64,000 bases of DNA from Dromaius novaehollandiae. Lineage: Eukaryota > Chordata > Aves > Casuariiformes > Dromaiidae. Below the pieces are notes generated by a model. The model had not been told where the DNA came from, searched no databases, and saw nothing but the letters and a program-made list of their open reading frames with translations. The stretch is taken from the NCBI RefSeq assembly GCF_036370855.1, contig NC_088102.1, forward strand, positions 37,547,835 to 37,611,834. The letters run 5' to 3'. Made by a program: the position numbers and the translations under genes. Shown here piece by piece: positions 39,409 through 50,631 of this stretch. The stretch's first letter is position 1. Every line of letters begins with the position of its first letter.

Positions 39409-39534
39409 CTAGCATGGACACATATACACTGGTACTAAGGTCCTTTTATGAGTATAACTACTTCCTTTTGTTTTATGTAAATAAGCTATACTGCTACAAG
39501 CACCTTTCTACTAGTGTGCACTCATGCATGCTAG
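39409..39534. mobile_element. MITE-like palindromic element (candidate)
   Basis: The segment begins 'ctagcatggacacatataca' and ends with 'gcactcatgcatgctag'. The reverse complement of the right half aligns with the left half over about 52 bp (39,409-39,460 against 39,483-39,534), with roughly 36 identical positions by hand count, leaving a short central loop. An almost full-length palindrome with decayed arms is the architecture of old non-autonomous DNA transposons (MITEs). No clear target-site duplication was seen and the family is not identified. Confidence 0.45.
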
Positions 39535-39539
39535 AAGGT

Positions 39540-40655
39540 TGCACTCTTTTAGCTATATTGATAGATTTGAAATAGAATATTTCTGAGTGTAGAGAAAGAC
39601 AAACTCTGATTAGCCATGTGTCTTTTGGCCTTTGACCTTATGAAGATCCATGGGTCCAAGAGAGCTGACAGCTCTAGTAGTTCCTTTAAAATGTTTCTCA
39701 GAAGATGCCCATATTTTAGCCCATCTCGCCTCAGCTGATAGTGCAGAAGCACTGTTGAAAGCAAGGGTTATCTTTCCCTATAGTGAAGCTAAGTTTGTAC
39801 GTCCAGCCAACAACAAAAGAAAAGGTTTACAAGATTTATAGTCAAGTGTAACAGCTAGTAGAGCTCAATCTTTGTCATCGCAAAAGACCAGAAGAGGTTG
39901 ATTGGGAACAATCAACTCTTTCACAAAGGGTTTGTACTGTGATTGTATTTCAGCAAATAAAGAACCACATGACCTTCCCTTTACAGAGTACAAGTGGTCT
40001 GATCAGCTGTCTGGAAATAACTCAGGGTGCCAATTAAAGAAGTAACTTTAAAAACATAAAGTCAATAATTAAAAAATTCTAAAATAAAGATTAGATTGTA
40101 AATGAAAAAATAGGAATGGGATAGTCACATGCAGGATTACTTAAAGCACAAGACTGATGTGGAACACTTAAAAGCCTCTTTCAGGGGCAGGTAAAAGAGT
40201 AACCAAAATTAGTGTGCTTAGAAATGTCACAGAACTGGGATTCTCTAATAATCTGGTTATCAGCAAGAAGAGTTTCTACCTAACTCATATGCTGCAATTA
40301 TCTGCAAAGTATTATTCTTCAGAAAAACTACTTAAGAAAATACTTGAGTAGGTAATATTTTGAATAACCACCTGAAAAAGTACTGATACAATTTTACCTA
40401 GAAATAGAACTCATGCTATGATATAACAGCTCTGCTACAAATATAGATGTGTTCCTGTTACTTAAAAAGCCAAATGGGACAATTATATTTACTCCCAGTA
40501 GCTTACCTACACCAGAACAAAAAAAATTACTGAACTTTGTAAAGTTCTGCTTTTTAAGTCCTAAATCCCTGATCTTCTTCCTTTGCAAATTGCTTCCCTG
40601 TTAGCAAGGAAGTTATCTGCTTAATTAGCTAATAGATTTGAAAAAACAAACTCAG
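39540..40655. other. Intergenic sequence without recognisable genes
   Basis: AT-rich non-coding DNA. Open frames reach only 64 codons. I see nothing else to annotate. Confidence 0.55.
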
Positions 40656-40660
40656 AAGAT

Positions 40661-40712
40661 ACTTAAATAACATATGATCCTTAATTACTTAAATAACATA
40701 TGATCCTTAATT
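40661..40712. repeat. Perfect 26-bp tandem duplication
   Basis: A 26-bp unit beginning 'acttaaataacatatgatc' and ending 'cttaatt' occurs twice in a row without mismatch (40,661-40,686 and 40,687-40,712). It is probably recent and possibly polymorphic. Confidence 0.95.
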
Positions 40713-43700
40713 ATTACACTTCCTTTTTCACAGATCACTTCCTTTTTAAGGAAAGCATATGATAGTAGAGAACAATCTAAATTCCATGGAAGTCTGAAAA
40801 AGTGCAACCCAATAGATAACATGCTTTCTGCACACTTTCCACATTGTAGTCCGGATCATTGGTTTGCTGCTAGGCTGTTTTTGTTGAGGTTTTTTTACAT
40901 GTCCTTCTTCTGACATGCTGGGAACCACTGCACTGGAATACCGAATCTCTGCGTAATTGGCATCCTGAGCTCAAGTCTGAATGCATTGAAACAGCATGGT
41001 TGCATATATGTGCATGACCTTCATGCTGTGAATACAGGATTCAAAGAGCTGAACCCTTTCTCATGCTTTCCAGCTGCTAGGCCTGTATCTCACATATGTG
41101 TAATGCAGTAGCCTTCTTTTATCCTGTGAACTCCCATGTTAGGTGTAGCTGGCTGACATTTACAGCCAGGGCATGTGCCATGTAGTGATGATGCTCAGGC
41201 ACACTTGTAGGATCTCTCTCAGCTGCAATTTTGACATACAGCTCCTGCTTTATTATATGGGCCAGGATGATCTTTTCCCCTTACGCGACTTCTTAACAGA
41301 TTTGTCACCATGGGGAAGAGAGATAGTTGGAGAAATCTCTATGTATTGGAGAGAAATATTAGAGATGATGATATTAGATGCATGCATCAATAGCCTTTCC
41401 TTCCTGGACATACATGCATGGTGAATATGTTCAGGAGGAAATTTTATTTGGAAAGTCATTCTGAACATAGATTAGGTTAATGATAACAAAGGGCATAATT
41501 TTCAGCAATTGGAAAGACAGTGTTTGCCATCAGACATGGCAACTATGGTTCTCTCTTGAAGTGTTAGTAGTGCCCACATTCACTGTAGCAAAGTGCTTTG
41601 TGAACGTAAGGTTCGTCTTATTCAGACTGTATTTTCTGAGGAAACAATTGGAAAATACAGAATAGGAAAGGGTACCTTGAAAATACACAAATGTCTTTTA
41701 TAATCTATACTGCAAGCTCTGTAATTAAAGTGTAAAAACAAGTCCTTAAAGCCCACGTCTCTCTTTTCCCAAGTGAGTACTTTAAGTGTGCAAATAGTCA
41801 GTCACACTTGACTATACACCCTCTGGCTTAAGAATATTTAATTATTTATTCAAAGTATTAAAACTGTAAACAAGAGAAACCTGAAAGCCTTAACCCATCA
41901 GGATAGCTGATAGCATGCTCTCTAGCAGTCTGAGAAGTGTAAATCTAAACCCAGATTTCAGGCTAATATTTAACTAGAGTTCTGGAGCACTTTTGAATTT
42001 CCAGGTCCCAGCTGAGTGTCCTCTCCATGTTTGACTTTCTGCTGAGGTGAGATCAAAGCGTACACCCATACGCTGCTTCAGCAGGCGCCAAGGAGACTAT
42101 GACCAGGTCCTCAATCAAGTGACCACAACACCACAGCATCCAGAAGCAAGTCAGTTTTAACAGTCTGAGTTGCTCTGTCCCCCCTCTCTCTATAAAACAA
42201 GAATAGTAGCTTATCTGGCAGAAGCTGCCAGGATAAATAAATTGATTGTGATGTACTTGGGTACAACGGCAATAGCAGTTAGATTAGCATTTTAAACAGA
42301 CAGTGCAGAAGGACAGATGGAAGTTAAGCCTAAACAGGACTCGAGTGTTGTGGAAATGAAAATATAAAAAGAAAGGTCTACTGCTGGAAAGCCTTTTTTC
42401 CTATGTGTCCTTCTGCTTGAACTTTTATTAATAGCAGACAAGGTGGGGTTTTTTATCTGACTATATTAGGAGATCATGAAGTATCTGAGGTGAAACTGAG
42501 GTAACAAAGAGTTCTGGAGCAAGACTAAATAAGCTACCACTAAAATGAACCCAACAAATTTTGGTCTTGTCTAAAACAATAATATACTAAACTCTATTAA
42601 TATACAGGGTTCTTCTTTGTCTTCCCAAATTTAATATGACTACATATAATAGCTCATAAAAGTGCCAAGTCATTTGGTAATCTTTTAAGTGCCCAAGTGA
42701 TAAGCCTCATTTACTGATCTACAATGCAAAGATGTATAAGCAGAAACAGTAAATACAGTACTGATTTTATTTCTGAGGAGCAGAAAAACAAACTCATAGA
42801 AAATGAATCAAGATTAAACCTTCTCACATCATGACTGACTACGCATCAAAGATAGCAAAGATAGCAAGGATACAGTAGCAGTTTTTTAGACATAGTCCAT
42901 AGACGACAATAAAAAAGTATTTCTGCAGAAGGCATTGCTACCTGCTTTTTATCGAAATTTTATTTGTTGTTATAGTTGCATAAATCTGAGGGCTAAGGAA
43001 CCCTTTCAAACCAACTAGCCATTAGTTCAGAGCTCAAACACAATATTCTTCAATGAATGTTGGATAATTTGCCTTCAGCCAAGCTGGCAGGAGTTTGCAG
43101 CTGCATTTCTCCATATAGGATCCTCTCCTTCCTCAGGAGCTCATAGGCACATTTTTAAAGGATGTGTTCTAGTATTTTTAATGTTTCTATTAAGTAAGAA
43201 CAATTAACACAATAAGGTTTCCTGCAAAAGTAAGTTGTCATTTTCTCAATTTTGGCCATGATATCTGTAATCATTACTTGTGGTTAATTTATTCTGAGAT
43301 ACCAATTCAAAATTTACTGGTGGGTTCAGAACTAGGAGGCTTCCCTTCTCTTTCCTCTTTCTGCCTTATTTAAAATGTTTTTTCAGTTGTCTTTCTTATT
43401 AATCAAAACCAAGATTTCTTAAAGTTTTATTTCGTCTCTTACCCAGAAACAAGAGGATATACAGATAATGGGAAATAATGTATGGAAAGAACTGATTCAG
43501 CTCATCAGAATTCTGAATTTAGTTCACATGAGATCCAAATCATTTTCCTGCTTTTCATATCCAAGTCCTTAATGAGGCAGTTTTGTCAAAGTGAAATTTC
43601 AAAAATAGAATGTTCCAGTAAGATGTATTTTAAATCTATCTACTCTTTGTGTATGCTAAACTCATCAACTGCTTTTTAAAATAGCTACTGTTTTGCAGCA

Positions 43701-45590
43701 AATGAAGCACAGACAATTGAATGTGTCAACACCACTCATGTGGAGTCACACTGAAGATTCATTTATTTTTCTAAGGCATTCATACTAGTAGTGAATCAAC
43801 TGAACTGCAACAGTATTGCACACATATCTCATAGTTCTTGGTTCTGCTCTAAGACAGGCTGCTTGCTGGAGGATTGTCAGTAAGGACTGCAGTGACCCGA
43901 AAAATTGATGATGGGGAGTAGCAAGCTTCCCATTATCTCTGCATAAGTCCTAAGGTTTACCTTTGGCTGGCACCATTTCCAAATCATTCTGCAATAGTGG
44001 AACCCTTGTGTAGTGTTCTTCCAGAGAGCCCTATCTTGGCAGACGAGCAGAACAACAGCAAAGTATCATGTGTATATTCTTCGGGGTGATACAGAGAAGT
44101 AAGACTTGGAGTAGGTGCAGAAATAGCTGAAGAAGACCAGCTCAATGGATGATGGACAAAATCAAAAGATAATCCTTCGCACAGGATCTTCAAGACCTCC
44201 ACTGCTCTTAAGTGACAGAATCAAAACACTGGTACCAAGCTGAGGGTATATTTCATGTTGCAACTTCCCTGCCTGGCACTTCTTGAATTCCTTCTGGGAA
44301 ACTCTGGACAGAAATACGTATTTCTGTACAATGGAGCATGAACACACTGATCCCCCAGGCCCTAGACAGGAACCTACAGAATGTTCATTTCCAAAGGCTT
44401 GGAACCATTTCTCCAGCTGAGCTGCAAAACATCCTGTAATCCCAGACATAGAAGAGACAGACTGGATAGATCTACTTTTTGCCTTAAATAGTTAGAAGAT
44501 ATCATTTTACTACACCCTTTTCCTGGGCAGGATGATGGGAAAGGAAGAACTTTTGCTTTTACAGTTTGAGCAAAATATGAGAGAAGAAAAAGGACTGCAA
44601 GGGAACTAGATTGGAGAGGAGGGAAGGAATCATGTTTGTCACTGTCACAGAGCCACCAAAGCCATGCCGTACAAGCTCCCTAAACTTCACTCGTCTGATG
44701 ATGTTCCTGAGAATATACAAGAGGTCATATCCTTGTGCATAGGGTGCCATTTTGAAAGTTACAACACAACACCTAGCTGAGTAGGAGGAGGCAGTGGGGG
44801 AGAGGCTGTATATGTGGATGTCTGTCAGGACCACATTTCCTTAGGAGTTGTCCACCCACCTGTCATTGCTGCAAAATGTACATACCGCAATTAGGCATCA
44901 ATGAGCCAAGTTGTGATCTAGTTTGTTGCCAAAAGGAAGACTTAACAGCTTCTCTCATTTTATAATTGTACTGACACGGGGAGCCTCTTGCTTGAACAGC
45001 CAGCTCTGACCATGCAAATGTGGGTGCAGTGAAAGGGTAATGCAGTTCTAGAAGTTCTTCTCCCTTTTCATGCACCATCTGTCCCTTTTCTACCAAAGGC
45101 TGCCCACTGTTATACAGTATATATACCCTAGGCAAAACATGTTTTCCCTCCCATTAATGGTTAAGGCTATCACTGAAGCTGGGTTACTGCTCTAGACTGG
45201 AGTTGTAAACTGAGAAACATTTCCCAGGAGGCCTCTGGCAAGGATGGTGTGGCAAGAATGGACTACAGTATAGGCCACTAGGACAGCCAGATAGTTTGCT
45301 TGCCTAACATAGCTAAGATGTGATGCATTTTCTGTCTTTTCCTCCAGATGCTTACCTAAGGGAAGGGATTGTTTAGAGAAACCACCTCTTGTATCTTCCT
45401 CATTTAGAGTGACGAATATTGTGATGTATCAGCGGCTCTATCAGTGGCTGGTTTATATTATCCTTTTCTAGATGTATATATAGCTCAATATAGATTATTA
45501 AAGCATATCAGAAAGTGATCATGTATAATAGGCTGATTTTAAGCCAATGATCACACTGAAAAGCTTTGTTTTCTAATGTCTCAAAACTTA
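40713..45590. other. Intergenic sequence without recognisable genes
   Basis: Mostly AT-rich non-coding DNA. Minus-strand open frames of 90-95 codons at 44,162-44,449, 44,559-44,834 and 44,863-45,135 lie in different frames relative to each other and carry no recognisable motif or splice boundaries. No repeat or RNA gene was recognised. Confidence 0.5.
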
Positions 45591-45594
45591 CAAT

Positions 45595-45800
45595 TTCCTG
45601 ACCTTTCGTAGATTGGCATCAGTAAGCTGGAGGTATAAGTCTTTTTCCTCTTACTGAACCACTAAGCCAGCTAGTCTCTTGACCTTACTTGGATTTGCAC
45701 CAGTGGCATCGAGAAAAAATGTTCTGAATTTCATTAATGATTCATTAAGCCAGCTACTTCATGACTTCAGCTGGATCTGTACCAATGGCATACAGTTGAA
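45595..45800. repeat. Degenerate ~81-bp tandem repeat, about 2.5 copies
   Basis: Diverged copies share the core 'tgacctta.ttggatttgcaccagt'. They begin at about 45,599 ('tgacctttcgtagattggca'), 45,680 ('tgaccttacttggatttgca') and 45,762 ('tgacttcagctggatctgta'), so the spacing is 81-82 bp. Copies 2 and 3 are also both preceded by 'taagccagcta'. The first copy is the most divergent. There is no known family match. Confidence 0.7.
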
Positions 45801-45804
45801 TAAC

Positions 45805-48800
45805 TGTGTCCCACTGCGGATCCAGCTAGCCAACCTATTCAACATAAATATAATAGAGTTAAGAAATTAAATTTATCCCCAAAAATTCAGACCTATCTGA
45901 TAACAAAATTACAGCAATGATTTGGACACCTATTGTCCAACGAAACTGGACACCTTTTCAAAATATTTTTAAGTATGTTGCCCTGATAACTTTCAATAAG
46001 TTTGTAAATCATCCTTGCCCACACTGTAATCAGTTGAACAAAATGGTATCTTCCCTTAGTCTCATTAAACTCTCTCCTGTTTTCTTCATCAAGATTTCTG
46101 TAGGTAACTAAACATTTCTTCCTGTACACTCAAACTATTTCACCTAAATGAGTCACTAAAATACGCCACTCTACAACATTCAGGATAAAAGGAGAAAGTC
46201 TACTATGTCAGCCTGTAGACTTCATGGAATAAAATGGCTGGAAGAGACAGCTTAATAAGAAAGCAGTACTTTCTGGCACAGTACCAACTGGCACGCAAGG
46301 TAATGTAAAAATGTACTGGCCATTTCATGAGAGGTTATTAAGCTGAGTTATAATTTAGAACTGACATGACCAGAACAAAACGTGACTAGCGGTTGTACAT
46401 TGACTTTGATGAGGAAAATCTGTTATTCTCTGGACAGTCAACATGAACTCCGATATAGACTGGGACCATATTTTCTAGAATGGCTCTTTGTAGTAATAGG
46501 TTTGTTGACACACCATACACTCTTCTCTCTGTTTGCTTATTCTGATGAAAACCTGACTGCAGAAAGTCATGCTGTTTACAACCTTCTCTTGAGCTATTAT
46601 GGACTGCCATTATAGTAACAATCTAGTTTACAAGGACTTTTATACCAAAGCAAAAAACCCATCATATAGAACTGAGCTTCTCCTTGACTCAATCTTTTAA
46701 AATATTTGTAAACTTATATTATTTCATTACATTCATACAATCCTTTAGTACATTCTGTACAAGAAAACCCAAACAAATCCCACTACTGGGCATTTACAAG
46801 TCAGGAAATACTAAAACTAATGTTGCCAGTGAAATTTTAATTTTGCCCCTCCTCCTTACCATCCACAAGAGCAACAAATCAACAAGCTACACAGGACGTT
46901 GTGAGATGGTCTGAATAAACAATACTGTTTTTAATGTAGGGTGTGAGAATCCTCTGCAGGAAGCTACAAAATGTCAAGTTACTTGCCTGTATTTCAGATA
47001 ATTTCAGATATGTTAAAGAAAAAATCTTTTTGCTTTGTCTACAGCAGAATATTCAACACGCAGCGACTGAACCCATGAGGGAACAGCAGCATGAGCACCA
47101 GTGATGCAGTATATCTTCAGTAACCATGCTGTTTTGGGTTCAGGCTTACACCCACCCACATATGTTGTATTATACCATTGCATAACCAGTGATCTCTGGA
47201 GCCTGATTTCTCAGTCGCTATGGCTGCACACACAATTGCTCTGCCAATATAAAAATACTGGTATCATATGCTGATGCACCATCCCACCAAAGTGCTACTA
47301 GTGTGACTTTCCCCATTACATATGATATTTCTTCAGGCCTTTGTTTTTGCACTAGTAATCCAGCTAAGAAAGTTATATGCAAAAGAGGAAACTCCTGGTA
47401 TGATTCATTAATGTCTATGCAAATTACAAATGCTTTCAATAATTGCTTGTTAGTACACAGTCAAAAGGGGAATAATCCACTGTCTGCTATCTGCTATTTC
47501 CAAGGCAGTATTGAAATCGCACTATGAATATCTGAAAATATAAAAATAAGCTAGAGTCAGAGGGCTTGAACTTTTACCATGGGTTATCATTTGCAGTTGA
47601 TCATGTTACTCTTAAATGTGGAAGACACCTCTCTGCCTGTGTATTTGTGGAAAATGATTATTTGTTTCCAGTTTCCCAGACCATATACTGGAAAGCACAA
47701 CAAAGTATGCTAAAGATACAGCATTGCTTTATCTTAAAGGCTGTGTAACAAAAGTTTTAAATCTCTGAAATGCTAGAGTCAAGGGGATGGAGGATGACTT
47801 CTTTCATGGCATCAATCTGTTCTTGTGTATCCCCTGAATATAGCCTGGTCAAACAGAATGATGAAAACATCATGATAGGGAAAGCTTCAAAGAATGGTCT
47901 CTTTAATCATATGTGTTATGCCTTGATTTATCTAACATATATATACCTTTGCTGAATATTTCTAAATCATATTTATTAATTCAGCAGGTTGTCTACTTCT
48001 TACTGGTTAAATGTAAATCTCATCTTAATGAGTCAGTATGTAAGTATTATTACTGCAGTTATACCATTAATATAAATTATTACACCATTAATATCATAAT
48101 ATAACCTGCATTTCATTACCAACCTAAACAGTTCCATCAAGCAATCTTAATGTTCTAACCTAACAGAAATATCACGTCTCTGTTTTTTAGTACAGCCCTT
48201 TTGGATAGTAGGGTAATAGTAGGGTAATAGCTCTATGTCAACATACTTACATTCAGTTTGTTTAGGCTGAGCAAACTCTTCTGGTTTATATTTTGTCTAT
48301 TAATATTTCTGCAAAGGTTAAAATAATCTCAACACTGTAGGACCAACTCAGATCAAAGGAAACTTTATGGGATGGGACAGGATGGGAAGAGGCCATGAAG
48401 GATTGCAAAAACACCTCGCTGAGCCATAGGGATTTTGGAATTGTTAGAAAACTGAGGATTTTTGGATCCCTCTGTATTTTGTTCCATCCTTTGTTAAAAT
48501 CCTTGCTATCTATCTTCTTCCATTATTAGAGAGCTGAAGAACTGAACTGTTAACCCAGTGTAATCAGAAGACTAAAACTTCTTTGGATTCTGGAGACAAA
48601 AAGCAACTTCGCTATGAGGTCAAATGACGTGAAAAGACTGAATGTATCTAGAAAGAGTGATTGATCAATAGTTTCATGAATGGTTATGCCAAACTATATC
48701 TGCACTTTTGCTGAAAAGGGAAATCCCGACATCTTTTTGTCTCTTAATATATTTTGCTACCTGTTCCCTAGTGCTGGCACCAGTGCTTGCATGGCAATGC

Positions 48801-49190
48801 AGTCATCTGGATGAAGGAGCTGCTCCAGATAAAAAATATCACTATGTAAAAAAAAAGTATTTGTCTTCAGTGGCATATTAAGTCATATTAAACTGATGAT
48901 GAAAATAGATTTGGAGAGACTGGGATTCACAAGGTGAATCTGATGAGCTTGTCGATCAGATAAAAGAGCTGGGGTTTTTGGTGGATTAATTTTTTGTTGG
49001 ATCAGAGAACCCAGCTGACTCCTCCTGTGGCTGCCTCACTCCTAACAAAGTGTTGTGAGTCACAGGACCGGAGGCAGGAAGGACCAGAGCCAGCTCCTTG
49101 CCAGCAGCCCAGAGGTACCCCTGTTGAGGTGTAACATGAAATTGCATCCTGAAGAGAGAGTGCTGCAGGGTGCCAAATGGCAGCTAAAGC
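45805..49190. other. Intergenic sequence without recognisable genes
   Basis: AT-rich DNA with an 11-bp duplication ('agtagggtaat' twice) at 48,207-48,228 and a 10-bp one ('atttcagata' twice) at 46,991-47,010. No gene, exon or RNA was recognised. GC content begins to rise after about 49,020, approaching the CpG island. Confidence 0.55.
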
Positions 49191-49910
49191 GCATGGGTTT
49201 CACAACCAAACGCAGAAGCCTCCGCGCGCAGCCAGGAGCCTCGCGGGGACCAGGGGTGACAGGAGGCCTGCCCGACTGTTGGCCAGGCAACCGCACAGGC
49301 GGTGATGGGGAATGAACAGCGCTGGCACTGCTGTGGGCCAGGTGAAGCGGCCCTTTTTCAACAGCTGATGGGGAGAACCACTTTCGCATGCAAGCCGCGT
49401 GTTTTCAGTGTGCAGCTTTTGAGCTGAAACCCTTACGCTGCGGAAGCGCATCTTCCTGCCAGGAGTTCGTAAGGAAAGCTCAGGCTTTTCAAGCCCACCT
49501 TATGAGTGACGGAGGGGCAGACCGAGCATTTTGAACTTTCCAGGGCAGTCAGGAACATAAACTCACGGGAGAGACGGTGCTGCTGCGCTTTTGGGAAATA
49601 GGGCCCATGACTAAGTGCCAAACCGAGCCCGCAGCTCGCTGACAGGGGACGGCTCTGCGGTGGCCCGCCGGCCCTCGGGGATGTCGGCGCTGTACGAGCG
49701 CGGCAGCTCCCGGGCCGGGCCGCACAAACGGGCTGTTTCACCCCCGGCCCGGCGGCCAGCGGGGCAGGCCAAGCCCCGGGACAGCGCTGCGCCCCGGCCT
49801 GGCCCGGCCCGGCCCCCGGTGCTGCGAGGCGGCGCCCCCGCCCCTCGGGGCACGCTCCAGGCGTCACGCGCGCCCGCCGATAGACGGCAGGCCCGGCGCT
49901 CTCGGCACTA

Positions 49911-50187
49911 GATTGGTGCTGCCTGGGCCGCGCGCAGCACGCTCGTCTCGCGCTCACTGGCTTGCTCGCTCGCTCGCCCGCCGCGCGGCGCCGCGCCCGC
50001 TTCCCCTCCGCGCCGTTATAACCGCCGGCCCAGGCGCGCGCGCTCGCCTCTCCCCTCCGCGGGCAGGCCCCGCCCCTCCCGGCCCCTCCCCCTCCCCCTC
50101 CCCCCCCTCTGCGCTCGCGCCGCGCTCGCGCTCCTGCCCCCCTCCCCCCGCTCGGCTCCCTGTCAGTGCGGTGCTGCGCTGGGAAAC
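49911..50187 (+). promoter_or_regulatory. Probable GPHN core promoter and 5' leader
   Basis: The stretch immediately before the start codon contains an inverted CCAAT ('attgg', 49,912-49,916), a TATA-like 'ttataa' (50,016-50,021) and a C-rich tract with GC-box-like 'ccccgcccctccc' (50,068-50,110). Before the ATG lies 'ccctgtcagtgc', which could be read as an initiator. No ATG occurs between 49,684 and 50,188, so a transcript starting after 49,684 would have no upstream ATG. The true transcription start cannot be placed from sequence, and CpG-island promoters usually use several. Confidence 0.55.
50016..50021 (+). promoter_or_regulatory. TATA-like hexamer
   Basis: 'ttataa' lies alone inside very GC-rich sequence 167 bp before the start codon. 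If functional, transcription would start around 50,045. Vertebrate CpG-island promoters often lack a working TATA box, so this may be coincidence. Confidence 0.25.
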
Positions 50188-50193
50188 ATGGCG
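50184..50193 (+). promoter_or_regulatory. Possible YY1 site overlapping the start codon
   Basis: 'aaacatggcg' matches the core of the YY1 consensus (AAnATGGCGGC) and includes the initiator ATG. The same bases provide a favourable translation-start context, with A at -3 and G at +4. The match is short, so binding is an inference. Confidence 0.4.
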
Positions 50194-50251
50194 TCGGAGG
50201 GGATGATTTTAACGAACCACGACCACCAAATCCGCGTCGGGGTCCTCACAG
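50188..50251 (+). CDS. GPHN: Gephyrin, first coding exon (partial gene)
   Basis: The exon encodes MASEGMILTNHDHQIRVGVL followed by T and the first base of the next codon (phase-1 junction). This is the distinctive start of vertebrate gephyrin, which I recall as differing only around residue 3. The first ATG after a long ATG-free leader is used, with a good Kozak context. A donor 'cag|gtaacg' ends the exon at 50,251, the same place as in mammalian GPHN. The terminal RVGVLT residues form the first strand of the N-terminal G domain (MogA/MoaB-like, molybdopterin adenylyltransferase). The missing downstream exons would encode the rest of G, the linker and the MoeA-like E domain. The protein makes molybdenum cofactor in the cytosol and scaffolds glycine and GABA-A receptors under inhibitory synapses. 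Only 21 full codons are present here, so this is a fragment because the window ends, not a pseudogene. Confidence 0.95.
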
Positions 50252-50257
50252 GTAACG
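50252..50257 (+). other. GPHN exon 1 splice donor
   Basis: 'gtaacg' follows 'acag', giving cag|gtaa, a good match to the U1-dependent donor consensus. It leaves the reading frame after one base of codon 22 (phase 1), so the next exon must supply two bases of that codon. Confidence 0.9.
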
Positions 50258-50272
50258 GCGGCGGCGAGAGCC

Positions 50273-50306
50273 GGGCTGGGGGAGGTGGGGCGAGGCGGGA
50301 GGCGGG
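50273..50306 (+). other. Potential G-quadruplex at the start of GPHN intron 1
   Basis: Five G-runs (50,273-275, 278-282, 287-290, 297-299, 304-306) are separated by loops of 2-6 bases, satisfying the usual G3+N1-7 rule on the coding (non-template) strand, 21 bp after the splice donor. Confidence 0.7.
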
Positions 50307-50597
50307 AGGCGGCCGCGGTCGGTGCGCGCCGTCAGGCCGCCCCGCGCCGTGCCTCGGCGGCCGTCTCCCGTGGCGCCGCCGCCGCCGCTGCGCAGGAAGC
50401 AGCAGCTCGGCCGCGCGCGCGGAGCCGAGGCCTCGGCCGGGGCCGGGGCTGGGGACGTGGGGGCGGCGCTCCGGCCGCCGGCGGCGCGGCGGGGAGCGTG
50501 TGCGCGAGGCCGGGCGGCTTTGGGCGCCGCCGCCGCGGGCGGGCGAGCGGGCTGCTCGGCGCTGCAGCCCGGGGGACTGGCCCGGCAAGGAGCCGCT

Positions 50598-50631
50598 GGG
50601 AGGGGAAGGGGGGCGGTGGGGGGAGACGGGG
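50598..50631 (+). other. Second potential G-quadruplex in GPHN intron 1
   Basis: G-runs at 50,598-600, 602-605, 608-613, 618-623 and 628-631 with loops of 1-4 bases form a strong G-quadruplex motif on the coding strand, about 350 bp into the intron. A 13-G homopolymer follows at 50,908-50,920. Confidence 0.75.

Noticed and set aside
49433..49957. 174-codon minus-strand open frame upstream of GPHN
   Set aside because: Composition-driven frame in GC-rich DNA with no recognisable domain. A divergent transcript is possible but not supported by sequence.
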